This document shows, piece by piece, positions 34,067-64,000 of a stretch of 64,000 nt of DNA. Positions within the stretch are counted from its first letter, which is position 1. Each line of letters starts with the position of its first letter. Source of the stretch: Paracyclopina nana (lineage: Eukaryota > Arthropoda > Copepoda > Cyclopoida > Cyclopettidae); the NCBI GenBank assembly GCA_019096065.1, contig JAGUCH010000009.1:5218001-5282000 (forward strand), given 5' to 3'. The notes beneath the pieces were generated by a model. The model was not told where the DNA came from, did not search any database, and saw nothing but the letters and a program-made list of their open reading frames with translations. Made by a program: the position numbers and the translations under genes.

Positions 34067-35758
34067 TCAGCTTCCGTTGCCACCATCAAGCGGAATATTG
34101 GCCACAAAGCAATTGAGTTGCTCCAAGCTAGAGCAGCCTCCATTTCGACCGCCATTTTCGCATTCTTCATCGATGTAGTTTCCATCTGGAATAAAGCACA
34201 TTTCTTGTATTGTCTCTCACTCATACAAGAAAAAGTGCAAACTCAGCCACGAGCAATTAAACAGCCAAGCAAGTACTTTACCGCAGCTTAATGAACGGAC
34301 AGCCGCGGGATTATGCTCTATGACTTTGGCACATAAGTTACGTAACATCTAATACATATCTAATGTAGTGTATTCATGAATTAGCATGACAAAAATACAG
34401 GATGCGGCTCCGAAATTGCAACCTCACTACAGTCGATTGGGCCCATTTATTTACTTCTTCAGAGCAGCCCGCTACTTGCAATTTCGGAGCCGCATTCTGT
34501 ATGCTGTATGACTTATTGGAAGATTAGCCCGGCATGATTACTATTTTTTCGTGCTATCAGCGAAATGCAATCTCAATTCGAGCCTTATTATTATTAGAAA
34601 GGTAAGTAGGTCTTACCCGACGAGGATAATCTCCCATGGTCATCTTCATGATCGAATCGTCTTTGCATATTGCATAGATTGGCCTGCAAAAAAGAAGTGA
34701 AAAGTCAAGCAAGTTTGTGGCTATCAAAGCTCGATCTTCAGCCCTGCCTGCTGGTGGTGATGATTGGAGGTTCTTTGGCGGCCAATTAGTGACTGAGCCG
34801 CATTGCTCTCTTCGGAGTTGAGCAACGATTCCAAAGCCTCAATGTAACAAATGGCATTGCGAAGAATTTCCACTTTGGGCAGCCTCTGGTTGGAGCTCGT
34901 CGACGTTTGCTGCCTCAAGGTCTCAAAGGCCTCATTCACCTGCATAGTATAAAAATAGTAAATCAAGTTCTCCACCTGGATATGCATCAGCAGTTAATTC
35001 TGTTGGTCCCCCAAAAATATTCACCTGCCTGAGCAGTTCAATTAACTGATTACCTCGAGGCCATTCAATATTATTGCTACATATCTGCTAATCCCCCAAA
35101 TGAGACGTCCATGTTCCCCCTGGTGTTCATCTGATTTCGAAAGTAGCATTCATAGTATTTTCATGCATCACACAATATTAAAGCCCCCATTATTCCTTTA
35201 AAAATAAAAAATACAGGATGCGGCTCGGAAATTGCAACCGCGCTACAGCCGATTCGGCCCATTTATTTACTGCTTCAGAGCACTAGCCCGCCGCATGCAT
35301 TTTCTGAGCCGCATTCTGTATATTCCAAAAATATAAATTTGATGTCAAATGAACACCTCATAGTAGAGAGTAATATAGGTAAGACGTGGCTTGCCAAGCC
35401 CTGAATCGAGTAATATTGCATTTGGAGCCGAGAGCTTCTGAGTAAGCATAGATAGTATAAATGGCACACACGCGTTGATATGTACCTTTCGTAAGCGTTT
35501 TCTTTCCCTGAGAGTGGCAGCGTGCCTTCTATCCACTCTCACAACTCTTTTTTTGCAAGCTTTGCACGCCCAAAGTAAACAGCTCCTTGGTTGCTGCTGT
35601 TGATCCGTTTGATGGTGATGCTGATGGCTCAAGTCTTGGCAGTGACCTCCTTGCTGTTGCTGGTAGAAAGCGGGTGACAGCAAATGTGGCACATGATGCT
35701 CTCTGCTGTCCATGTTCACATTTGCAGGAGCTGCTTTGGGGTCAGTTTGATCCACCAT
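34067..35758 (-). CDS. MyoD: MyoD-family bHLH transcription factor (nautilus/MRF)
   Basis: Four exons, 35758-35486, 34939-34748, 34683-34617 and 34185-34067, give 216 residues. The Cys-rich [12 protein letters not shown] precedes the basic region [19 protein letters not shown], with the Ala-Thr pair of myogenic bHLH factors. Helix-loop-helix follows: [20 protein letters not shown] and [19 protein letters not shown]. The C-terminal [14 protein letters not shown] corresponds to MyoD helix III. The first intron splits the basic region from helix 1. It should act as a nuclear E-box-binding activator of muscle genes with an E-protein. Intron 2 must start with GC (CAGCAG|GCAGGG, 64 bp). Without that splice the frame would end eight residues later and lose helix III. 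MITE copies sit in introns 1 and 3. Poly-His/Gln runs lie in the N-terminal part. Confidence 0.94.
34398..34499. mobile_element. 102-bp TA-flanked MITE, copy 1 (MyoD intron 3)
   Basis: Inverted ends CAGGATGCGGCTCCGAAATT and AATTTCGGAGCCGCATTCTG, one mismatch in the first ten bases, flanked by TA on both sides. The arms run on for about 25 bp, so the whole element is nearly a hairpin. Confidence 0.9.
35214..35318. mobile_element. 105-bp TA-flanked MITE, copy 2 (MyoD intron 1)
   Basis: Same element as 34398-34499 in the same orientation, including the loop sequence GGCCCATTTATTTACT. Inverted ends begin CAGGATGCGGCTC and end GAGCCGCATTCTG, with TA on each side. The arms have more changes than copy 1. 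Confidence 0.9.
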
Positions 35759-35872
35759 AAGAGAGCTGCACCCAACTGTTCGCAGTTGGAAGCCAAAACT
35801 GAGTACTTTGCATTGAGATGAGAGAGACGCACGTTGCGGCCAAATTTGCTGCATGTAGTAAGCTAAGCTCTG

Positions 35873-35879
35873 CTTTATA
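35873..35879 (-). promoter_or_regulatory. TATA box of MyoD
   Basis: On the minus strand the sequence CCTATAAAGCAGAG lies 115-121 bp upstream of the MyoD ATG. Two E-box-like CAACTG/CAGTTG sites stand between it and the ATG. Confidence 0.55.
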
Positions 35880-36124
35880 GGTGTGAAAGCACCGCCCGAC
35901 ACCTCCACTAGCCCCTCCCTTTTTCGCACCTATAAAAGACCCACTTTGCACAGTGGGGTCGCGGATTTCGCAAAGTAATGATAAAGCCAAAATAATTTTA
36001 GAAAGCTGCATATGACTATATCCATTTCTCAAGAAAGTTTTCGCAGGAAAAAAGGAAATAATCAAAATCTGTTGAAAGCAAAATGTCCGAGCGTAATTAA
36101 ACAAGAATATGTGTTTATTGCCAT

Positions 36125-36215
36125 TTGGCTCCCAAAATCGCCAAAAAGGGATAAATAGTGAAAAAAGCCACTTCTGGTATTTTGCCCCCTTAGGCGGTGG
36201 CGCCATCTAGAGTGG
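36125..36215 (-). repeat. Rearranged copy of the short interspersed repeat
   Basis: On the minus strand CTAGATGGCGCCACC comes first, followed by AAAATACCAGAAGTGGCTTT. The two modules are the same as in the other copies but in different order, perhaps two head-to-tail copies with a deletion. Confidence 0.55.
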
Positions 36216-36858
36216 CGGTAAAAAAATCTCCTGATCCAGGCTATGTAGACATGAATTTGTACATGAAGGTGCAGGGCGGTCAACTGCACCATATTTTCTT
36301 CTTCAGCTGAAATGGCGCAGAATAAGAATCGGCTTTCACTCCAACCAACCTTGACTACTTCATGTAAAGAGTTGAAAGAGGAAAAAATGATGCATTGACG
36401 TCACTCTAGCAAGGAGCAGCTCTTTTTTTTAAACGAAAAAAAGGTGAACATTTCTCAAGATTCGTTTCCCAGTGTGACTGACGACTCGCTTGACTGTTTA
36501 ATGGGATGAAAAATGGAGCTTCTGCTTTCGCGGGGCGAATAATAGTCCGGAGAGAACATGGAATTTCGGAAACATTCAAGTTGCAGCTGAAGTAACAAAA
36601 TAAATGCCTAAGCCAACAAAGTCCGCACATTTATTACATTCTTGTTAGTCACATGTCTCTTGGAGCTCAGAGCTGCCGATTCCATCAAAAGCATCGTTTC
36701 AGGCACAACATAATATTTATTGATTTGGTATTTTCTTCTCGATCGAGGAAGTGATGCAAAAAGTCGATTAGTTGAATACGTGATCTCCCACCTATCTAGT
36801 ATATACTACTATAATACAATAAAAGAAGCCCTCCTCCCAACAGGCATTATTCTAGTTA

Positions 36859-38094
36859 CCCCACCAGAATGATAAGTGTCAATAATGGCAATGTAACTTA
36901 AAGTTATGTCTAGTGTTACATAACCATTACAAAATTGCTCCAGTAACATATACCAAAGAATTTGTTAAAATAATGTTAAGTCAAATAGCCATTAACTTAC
37001 ATTTTCCTGTGACTTTATATTAACTTTAAGATACCTTTAAACAGCCCTAGATTTTGATTTGAGATTTTTTTGGATGCTTCATTATATAGCAGTTGGTCAA
37101 CATTATAATCGATAAAATGGTATGCAAGCAAAAGCTTTCAAATTTCATTTAGTTTTTCTTAAAATTCTTAATGGTTGTATAATGGTTTGTGAATATTTGC
37201 TATTGGAAGTAAACTTCCAGAGCAATCACTCTTATAAACCTAAAATACTTTCAAGTCAAGTATTTACATTTTCAGTCTTCTAACTTAGCATTAGACATTA
37301 AGATGCTTCAGCAGAAATTTAAATTTGTAAGTATACAAGTTAGAAGTCATAATATATTTACCCACAATAAATATTTTGAATATTTTCAATAAAAGGTATA
37401 CTTTTCTTATTATTATTTGTTTGAAAACATTGCTAATTATTGAGAAATAAGACAATTAGCCAAAGTAAGTAATGTGTATTAAATCATATAACAGCTAAGA
37501 ATTAGCTACTTCTAATCAATTTTAGTGAGAAAAAGTTGTTTGATGCTCAGCGCCATCTATTATTAGTTTTAAGAACTAATTTTGAAAAGTCTGTATAAAG
37601 CTACATTAACTGTATACATAAATGGTAATATTATAATTAAAACTTGCCAATTATCAAGTGAACAGAATGTTATTCATCAAAGTGAAGCTTGAAATAAGTA
37701 TTGAAATAACAGTTTTGGATATGATTATTTTACATTATCCTAACTTAATATAACCATTTTACTTCCTAATTTTGATAAAGTTATTTAATGGCAAGAAACT
37801 TTAAGTTTCTAAAAGCAATAAAATGCTAAAAAATGAAAGGGTGCTTAATGATAGGTGTACTTAACATTACACAACTGTTGTCAATGGTAATTTAAAGAAA
37901 AATTTTAAAATCTGTTTAAAGACAATATAACTTCCATTATTGTACTTTTTATTATGGCAATTTAACGCTTAAGAGAAAAAGGTATTATACAGTTATTATC
38001 ATGTTACTTTAATGAACCATTAATAACGGTTCCACCCATAAGGTAACATAACTGTAATTAAATGGAACATTATATTTCAAAAATTCTGGTGGGG
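36859..38094. mobile_element. 1236-bp TA-flanked MITE
   Basis: Perfect 12-bp inverted ends CCCCACCAGAAT and ATTCTGGTGGGG, each with a TA outside (36857-36858 and 38095-38096). The interior is about 75% AT, full of TTAAC/GTTAA-type words (AATGTAACTTAAAGTTA), and codes for nothing. TA duplication suggests a Tc1/mariner- or similar DDE-mobilised non-autonomous element. Confidence 0.9.
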
Positions 38095-38140
38095 TAGTGA
38101 TCAGTTGAAATCTAATTTTGGTACATAGAAACGAAATCAA

Positions 38141-38786
38141 TTATGATGGCCTCAAGTAGTAAGTGGCCTCGGAATTGAATAGCCTCCTTTTGGCATCTTT
38201 TGATGGTGTTGCTCCATCGTTTTCAGAATAAAATACATGATCCTTGCCGCGTGACTGGAGCTCCTCTAGAGCGGCAGAATTCGTTCGAAGATTTGCACAA
38301 GATGGTTAAAAAGAAAGGCTAATAAATTGCGAAAATGGAAAAATAGTTAGAAAAACGTGGTGTAGAGTGGAACTTGTGCAAATCTTCGGAGCAAGAGATC
38401 TCTTGTACTTTTTACCATGACTTTCCTCAGCTTCTGCTCAATTTCTTCCTTGAGAATGGCCTTCAGAAGATAAGTTTGTATGGCCCTGGATCTGCGAATA
38501 TATAGGAAATGAAAGCTCCTTTCACGCTGACACATTATTTCAAGTAAGGGCTTTCTCTTTAAATTATCTGCTCTTACATCAGGTTTAAATACCTCTCAGT
38601 ATCCATAGCAGCTGGTCGGGGCTGGACGTCTCTTTGGTCGACCCAAATCTTTGACCCACTCAGCAAAAGGTTATTGTCCTGTGGAATCCGTTCCAGCGTT
38701 GACTTTTGTGAAGCCGCGCAAGTCCAGCCCAAGATCAAAGCCTGAACGACCACAACAAAGGTGGTGGTCGACTTCATGCTCCACAT
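38141..38786 (-). CDS. Small secreted protein, possible prohormone, 127 residues
   Basis: Three exons, 38786-38593, 38491-38416 and 38254-38141, close in phase (2, then 0). The signal peptide is MKSTTTFVVVVQALILGWTCAAS; a second ATG three codons in is equally good. The mature part has no cysteine. It is charged and helical (LLKAILKEEIEQKLRKVM) and has one strong basic site, KDAKRR, leaving a C-terminal LFNSEATYYLRPS. Size, signal and basic site fit a peptide precursor, but I recognise no neuropeptide family and no amidation glycine is present. Reading through the second donor instead gives a different tail (VKSTRDLLLRRF), so the third exon is less certain. Confidence 0.6.
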
Positions 38787-41139
38787 CTTGACAAACTAGG
38801 AAGGCGACTGGAAGGCTTAGCAGATCAATCATCTGTAGTCTTTAAATGCTCCACCACAAATCCCTAATTGAGGTCGATTTTCTCGCCGTAAGCTCAAATG
38901 GCACGACACACGTGTATGTAAATCCCAGCTCATTTCATCAACTAAATTGTGCACTAGGTGAGCTAGGAGCCAAAAACTGTGATAATTTTACAATAAGTTT
39001 GCCTGGTTTGATTCATATGAAAAAAAGGTGTGAAAGTGCAACAATGCATCATGAAAAAGTGGCTCATTTGGGATATCTAAGAATTTAGTGTGATGGCTTT
39101 TTTGCTTGGTGTCTTGTATAATGCATAATTGGCGTTCCCCCCTGTAGCTCCAATTACCCGGATGAGTTCAGACCAAAGCAAAGAGAGCTGGAGAAAAGTA
39201 TTTTTTGCGCGTGAGTACGATCGCATCAGAGAGCTTTGCGCTGCCTAATGCACGAGGATTTTACGCTTGTTTGACATCCGACTTCCTGATTCCAATAACC
39301 GTTCCTTGAGTCACTTCAGCAGCCGACTAGAGCACATTCAAGTCTTTTTCTTCACAGAGAGAAGATGCACGCAGCAGATGTCGCCAATATACTACCAAAT
39401 AATCCTCGCCGCTGACTTTGAAATATTTTGAAATAGACCAAGATTTCCTTTCTGTATTTCCGTATAATGCATCGTCCCTGTCGAGATCCGTATATAAATG
39501 GTGAGCTGAAGCGTGAAGTACACGCATATAGAGGAGCAGCGGCCTCGGGCCTCGCACGAAATTGAGGCTGCTGCTGCTGCAGCATCATATCAACAACATA
39601 ATAGTATCTTCATCTTCATTGTGATGACATTGAATGCCATAGCACACTGTGGAAGTGGGCTTTTTTGGCGTGAATTTTTCACGCGGCTTCCAACGCCATT
39701 ACAAAGTTTTTGAAGAGCATAATAACCTTGCGCAACTTGCCACATTTCCACCACTTATGTATGCTACCCGATATACATATGCGAAGTGAGGGGAAAGCTG
39801 CGACGAAGACGAGATCAGAAGAAGTAAAAAAAGGATGAGTTGCGAGTGCATATAAAAAAGCCCACGACGTTTTTTGCACTTGCTAGTCATTCCAATTTTG
39901 CCGTGGAAACTGGAGATCGACAAAGATGTGTAGCTTAGATACGAGACATGACGTTACTCTTGCCTCTGAGGCATTTACTTTTAATGCTCAACTCGTCTCC
40001 CATGGGAGCTAAGCTAACTGCAAAACTTCCAAATGCGACTTCTTCCACGACATTCCTCCTTTCTTTTTTCATGCAAAGCAATGGTTGTTTATTTCGGCGT
40101 CAATTGAGGATCACAATTGTTCAGTGTAGTACAGTAATTTTTTGTATAATTGATTAAATGGCGCGCGCGCGCATATATTTGTTTATGCGTAATATCGAGC
40201 ATTCACTCAGCTTGAAGTTCGAGGAGAGTTCTTTGTAGCTACTGTAGTATATATGTAATAATAGTACGGTTATAATAACTATTGATTGGCGTTAATTCAT
40301 AAACACGGCTTGCGCTCACGACATTCAGGGAAGTCGAACCTTCTTCGCGTCCTCTTTTTCAAAGTGTTTTTTTTTACTTGCTACAAGATCTCAATGATGA
40401 AAAGGTCTGAGCTGTCTTAAAAATGTGGGCAGATGGTTCCTCTTTTAGTCATGCATAGTAATCATAATAAGAAGTTTTTCTACGCTGTTCTGTTCTCCTC
40501 TCCAGTGGGAGAAGCATTTGCGATGACAGCATTTACGCTTTTCTTTCTCGATCAGGGGGGAGGAAAAAAGAAAGCTTCTTCAGGGTTACAGGGCCAATTT
40601 CGTTACAAAACGTCGTGGTCTAAAAATCCTCTTTTGCCCTCACGTACACGCGTGTAGCATACAGCACAAAGCGCGAAGTTGACTGCTGCTTGGGGTTGAA
40701 GAAATGTCTGTGCTTCACTGTTGCAGCCCCGCCCCTCAAATCCCCTGCGCATACGGGATCCCTCACGTGCCGGTGTTTTGATCTCCGCCACCATCTTGGT
40801 ATGAATATAGCAGAAGCAGCAGCAGCATCTATCTTCATCAATCAGACTTGATTACCTTGATTTGAGCAACGCAACAGCATGCAGATTCTTGAAAAGAGTA
40901 AGGAAAGAAACGCATTCAGCCTGATGCTGTTGTCGTCTTCGTGGATGAATTCTCTCACTCTTTCATCTTCTTCTTCATGCGCTTGTCAGTAGTAGCATTA
41001 GAAAAACGAATGTACCATAGTATCATATGGCGATTCAGAGCTTTGGAGCTGCTCCGAACGTAGCTAAAAGTTTCGCGCCGCGCCGGAGTTTGGCAAATTC
41101 TGGCTCATCACACAAGCACGCACGTACAACGACGAAGAG
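38787..41139. other. Intergenic region with the likely Rdl 3' UTR
   Basis: 2.35 kb without a supported gene. The right part should contain the 3' UTR of the most distal Rdl terminal exon. The stretch is rich in AGC and GTA trinucleotide runs. Confidence 0.45.
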
Positions 41140-59495
<18,356 letters not shown>

Positions 59496-62400
59496 TTTGG
59501 AGGTGGTGAAGCAAAGATTTCACAAATGAGCTTGAAAATCTTAGTCTCGGTGAATCAGCTGAAGCAGTTGTACAATCGAGTCGTCATCGTCAGCTTTGTG
59601 TAGGCCAGACTGGACCTGTGCATGATGATGACCTTATGGCCTCGTTGTTGACAATGGCAGCAGCACCAAAAAAGGCCATGAAGGTCTTGGGTCTGATCAT
59701 GCAGAGTTCTCACGCACCAGCCTCCTTCGACGAGGACAAGGCTGTTGCCAAAATGCCATTGTCCTCCTCCTCAGCACTGATGAGAATTATTGCCTCTAAG
59801 TCATGCTGCTTTTGGGTGGTGAAAAATCTCCGAGGCTGCTGGCTTCCACTTCGATCAATCTTGCACTAAGTCAGTTGTGTGCTGAAGAGCAAATATGAGA
59901 ATGAGAAAAAATTAGAGAGAGGTTTAACATGTGCTACCTGCGCGTGATGAATTTGTGCTATGTCACATCGTTGTAGTGCCGCAGCAATTTTTGAGTTTTC
60001 CTACAACTCACGCACACAGATGAGCCAGAGCAAAGCAAGAGAAGAAGACCAACTGGCGTAGTTCTGGTTGGCGCCACCGTGGTGTGGGCTCGAATAATCG
60101 AGCGAAAGCAAGGACGAAAGCGGCCTTTCCTACCATTCGGAGGCCGCCTTCGTTGCTCGCTATACACTGTAGTTGTAGCGGAGTCTACAACTATCAAGGC
60201 TGCTGCTGCTCTCTCTAGCACAAAATCCAGCTCTCTCTGGCTGATAGAGCAAGTGGGACACCAAATAAGAGGACAAGTCACATTACCAATGTACCAAGAT
60301 CTACCAGATTGGCCTTTGAGCTTTGATAGGGTACACAGCCAAATGATTGGTAGGCTTTTTCGGCAAGAAAGGCCCTCTTCAGGGCGCAGCAGGGCTTTTC
60401 TCGCGGTCTTGTGCAATGCTATGCCTCGAAATGTTCCAACCAGGCAAACGTACAACAGTCTAAGCTGAGGATTATTTTTTTACCATGCCTGTGGTTTAAG
60501 CGTGGGAATTAGCACCCAAAGCTCGCGTTTTTACAGATTCTTTGCATATAATATCTGCTGGCGTGCCTCTTCAGCCTTGCTTGCTTTTGCTGCCTTGGGA
60601 AAGCCTTGCTGGCTTTTTGCAGAAGACAAGCAAGATGGGCATGAAGGGAAGGGAGGGAGAAGGAAAGTCGGTCCCAGCACGAAAACCAAGCTGGCTCAAA
60701 GTTGGAGGCTTTGGTGGCGGTGGCCTCCACTACTTCTACTATACTGCCAGTTTATTGAGGCCATCTTCGCAAGCAGCATGGCAAGAAAGGGACCAAGCAG
60801 GAGAGAAGGAGGCGGAAGGCCTGTTAAAAAAGTTTTCTTCTCCCCCCTTCCATGCTACTTTCTAGTTTTCTTACAACACTCATTTATTTGCAGCTGGCTG
60901 ATTATTGCCTGGCAAAAGTGAATCTTGCTAATTATCACTCCTCCATAGATTCAGCTAGCCATCCCTAATTTCAGCCTGGTTGAGCCATTAAAATAGCTTA
61001 CAGCTAGCTCATAGATTAATAGATGCCATCAGGAAAATTAGCTCTGGCAGAAGTTTGGGCAAATATCAAAACTGACTCGGCTAAATTGAAATGGCCCCTC
61101 ATCTCCCCCGAGCGGAGACTGTAGCAGTAGCATTCTGCCTACGTAACAGTTTATAATTGCTCTCAGCGGCTGCATAAGTGTGGGAAAACATGCTTGTCCA
61201 TCTGTTGGAAACTCATCACCATTGACACTAAATATTAGCCTAAGCTGACCAGGCAGCTGAAACGAGGTCTTTTTCTGCTGCTACAAAATACTAATAGATG
61301 AGCTGGCGCTGCATTTCGTGTGTGCAAGAGCTGGAGTCCTCTCATATGTCCATCCACGTAGCAGCTACACCCAAAGAAAATCAAATTATCTTGGAGTCGC
61401 TCCTGGAAAGCTAAACCACCACAGAATTGAGCTAGCGTAACTCATGATCCTTCACGATTAAGCAAATAGCGGTAGTAGTACAACATAGCTATGCTTTTTG
61501 CTTAATGATCGGAATGAGAGACTCCTCCAAATCGGAGGAAGGCAGTACAGAAGAAGCAAGCAGCTGAAGAGGGCCTGGACATGATAGAAGTAACTCTTGA
61601 AGAAACGCTACTACTACTTATCAAGATCCAACTATACTCCTGCTACCACCACACTCCTCCTCAACAGCAAAAAGTGGCCTTGAGTAGTAGTATAGTTCTT
61701 CCATGCCTGGCTCTCCTAGACTAGCAAAAAATAGAGAGAGAGAAAAGAGTTGCAAAAACAGGGGGGATGATTTGTGACATTGATATCGAAAGGCTTTCTC
61801 CTCAAGAAATGAGCCTGACTGCTCGATCATCCTCGTACTTTGGGCTTGGACGCCTAGCTCTTATATCAGGCTGGTGTGTAGTAGTAGCCAGTTGTGAGGA
61901 AATGACTCGTGCAATGTCCGGATACCGCCATTGCACACATCTAATGCCTCGTTCATCTACGCCCCAAACGCCTTACGTAAAAGCCTCTGTAGGACACGAT
62001 TATCAAAAATCAAAACTACCGCAATTCTTTCATGTTAATGTGCTGTGTAATTGAAATAACTTTTATCAAGAACCATAAGGAAAGCTGGCTTTTGGATGAA
62101 AAATGATGACGAAGGCCATATGAAGTAGCCAAAACTGAACTGGTTGAAGTCATCAGCAGATTCACTTTTCCTTTCGACAGTTTTTTCCATACCCTAAGGA
62201 ATGTTGTTTTACATGAACAGGGCATTTAAGGCTGCCAATGGGAAACAAGTAATGTCTTTTGTGAAAGCCGCTCCTATCTTTCTCCTTGCTCCTCGATAAT
62301 GCCCATTTAAATGGCCCCTTTTCCTTCCATGCCGAAAAGGGCAAAATGTATAGCTGTCTTCAAGTACACCTGACACTTCTCTTGTGACTCGTCAGCAGCC

Positions 62401-64000
62401 AGCCAAGGAGCTCCAGTTCCGGGAGTTTGGTGTGTCGAAGCACGCAAAGCCAAGCCTGTCATGATACAATTGTGTATTCTGCTTTTCACAGTTCGATCCC
62501 TCCCTCGAGATGAGGCAAACATGATTATATTGAGCTCCACGATTAATAGAGCTTGTCAGCACAGAGTTGCTACTCAAATAGTACAACTATTGTATTTCCC
62601 AGCTCCAGTTTTTTTTTTCAATAATTATTGAGCTGGCTGGGCAATTTTTTTACGACTCACCATATCATAAAAAAGTGAGAGCTAATAAAATATCAAAGAG
62701 CATTTTTCTGCGCATGAGTTTTAGCTGCTGCTCGAGCTCATTTGGCCAACAGCCAGACTACTTTTCAGCCCAGTATAGCTGTGACGGTGACTAATTTTGA
62801 ATCCTGCTCCAATGCCAAATGGGAAATTAGTCCTCCAAGCAAACAAAATGGCTGAAAGTGGCATGCCTTCTCATCACGTGAAAGCAGGATTTGGAAAAGT
62901 AATTGTTTTGACAAGGCAAAAGATGAGCTGGCTCGAGGCGCGTTTTTGCGCACCTTTTCCAAGGCAGCACAAAATCTAATCACGAGTGCCAGCCCGAAAA
63001 AAGGGGACTAGCCCTCAAGAAAACAGAGATTGTTGCTCAACCGTAGTAGGGTACGGCAGCTAGAGCGCGCATCAACATCAGGCTATATAGCTAGCTAGCG
63101 AGCTGCTGATGCTGCGTGCGAGATTCTTCTCTTTTCAGTCCATAGCTTGCTATAGGACACATACTACCAACAATGGACTTGATTTGGAGCTGGAGCAGCC
63201 TCCGCCGGAAAAAGCTCCCATTTTACAAACCCTGATGAGGCCACTTAATTGCTGCTGGCTTGATGGCAGCCAAGCCTTGGAAACCAACTTGAGTCTCATG
63301 TTTCTTGCTCGAGCTGGTATTTAATTCTTCCCATCCAATAACAATTTGCTCTATGAATTAGGCATGAAAGGCAAGATCCACATTTGGCAAACTTTTTCCA
63401 ATAACTTTGTGGGGGCTTGCTTGGTGGCTCTCTCTCCCAACGATTTCATCTCGTTTGCCCGAATTGGCAGTCAGATCATGCAAAGGCACTTTTTCATAGC
63501 TACTAGGTATATGTAGTCGCGCAAGTATACCCTTTAGATTGAGTCATGCTACAAAGGTACCGAAAGAATACCACGTCCTGTATTTTTCCTCTGCCTACCA
63601 AGAACTCCTTAAACTTTTGCGGCATGCATTACAACTTTGTCATCTCCAATTGGCTTAAAAAATAGGCTCATCCTAGGAAGAAGCAAAAGCCAAAAATCCA
63701 GGATTTTGTTTCAAGTGGCCATTTGATCAAAAAACTTCATGTTTCTTGCTGGAAACATCATAGGGAAGATAGTACATATTTTTTGGTCTTTTGGGTGCCT
63801 TCCGAGGACAGAAAGGTTACTACTGCGCAAACTTTTTTCCTTGTAAAAAGTGGTCAGCTGGGAGATAGCAGTAGCAGAGAGGCTTGAGAAGTTTTTTAAA
63901 GACCTGAGCAGCCTCGTGTCAACCACTAGGGCCCAACTCTAATTTGTGCCATGCCCACATCAAACTATATAGAGTATGCTCCTCCTGCCATTTACAGAAA
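59496..64000. other. Region upstream of Rdl, no recognised gene
   Basis: 4.5 kb that probably holds the Rdl promoter and 5' UTR. Several open frames of 60-165 codons exist on both strands, but none has a recognisable domain, coherent layout or supporting splice sites. AGC/GTA trinucleotide runs are frequent. Confidence 0.45.

Noticed and set aside
59958-60468. Long overlapping frames on both strands (165 and 129 codons)
   Set aside because: No domain, no coherent layout or splice context; overlapping long frames on both strands are likely chance.

Overview
This is nuclear DNA of an arthropod. The genes are spliced, mostly by short introns, and the gene set is animal: a PVF growth factor, vermilion-type tryptophan 2,3-dioxygenase, a pickpocket/ENaC channel, a MyoD-family factor and the GABA-gated chloride channel Rdl. 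TDO and Rdl read closest to insect and crustacean sequences. The extra Rdl exons, a natural Gly at the Rdl dieldrin site and the many small DNA transposons suggest a crustacean, chelicerate or other non-drosophilid arthropod, but the class cannot be fixed from the sequence alone. I found no bacterial operons, rRNA, tRNA or CRISPR. Thirteen genes were found. Twelve have closed exon models, in which every intron phase matches and the coding length is a multiple of three; the NWD1-like gene is only partly resolved. || Layout. 1-7 kb, minus strand: the 5' part of an NWD1-like NACHT protein, cut by the window edge, then TDO. 8.8-12 kb, plus strand: a globin with an N-myristoylation start and a TLDc/OXR1-type protein. 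12.3-15.2 kb, minus: a PDGF/VEGF factor, divergent from a plus-strand receptor tyrosine phosphatase with three PAN-like extracellular modules (15.5-18 kb). 18.5-21.7 kb, plus: a membrane-anchored PEP-synthase-like N-terminal-domain protein. 21.7-27.4 kb: largely empty, with one foldback element. 27.4-29.3 kb, plus: a glutamate transporter (EAAT). 29.9-33.3 kb, minus: a pickpocket channel, head to head with a small single-pass membrane protein (33.4-33.7 kb). 34-35.8 kb, minus: MyoD. 36.9-38.1 kb: a 1.2-kb TA-flanked MITE. 38.1-38.8 kb, minus: a small secreted-protein gene. 41.1-59.5 kb, minus: the whole Rdl coding region. 59.5-64 kb: no recognisable gene. || The most striking feature is Rdl. 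One gene carries three copies of exon 3, two copies of the loop D/A exon and three different terminal exons (M3-M4 loop plus M4). All alternatives are phase compatible, while the M1-M3 exon is single. That allows 18 receptor subunits from one locus. The M2 2' residue is Gly in all of them. || Several loci concern excitability and signalling (Rdl, EAAT, pickpocket), but nothing suggests co-regulation beyond close divergent or convergent spacing. Noncoding DNA holds several families of non-autonomous DNA transposons with clear target-site duplications, foldback elements, and a short interspersed repeat whose end resembles a CTCF-binding core. Three introns appear to use GC-AG splice sites.
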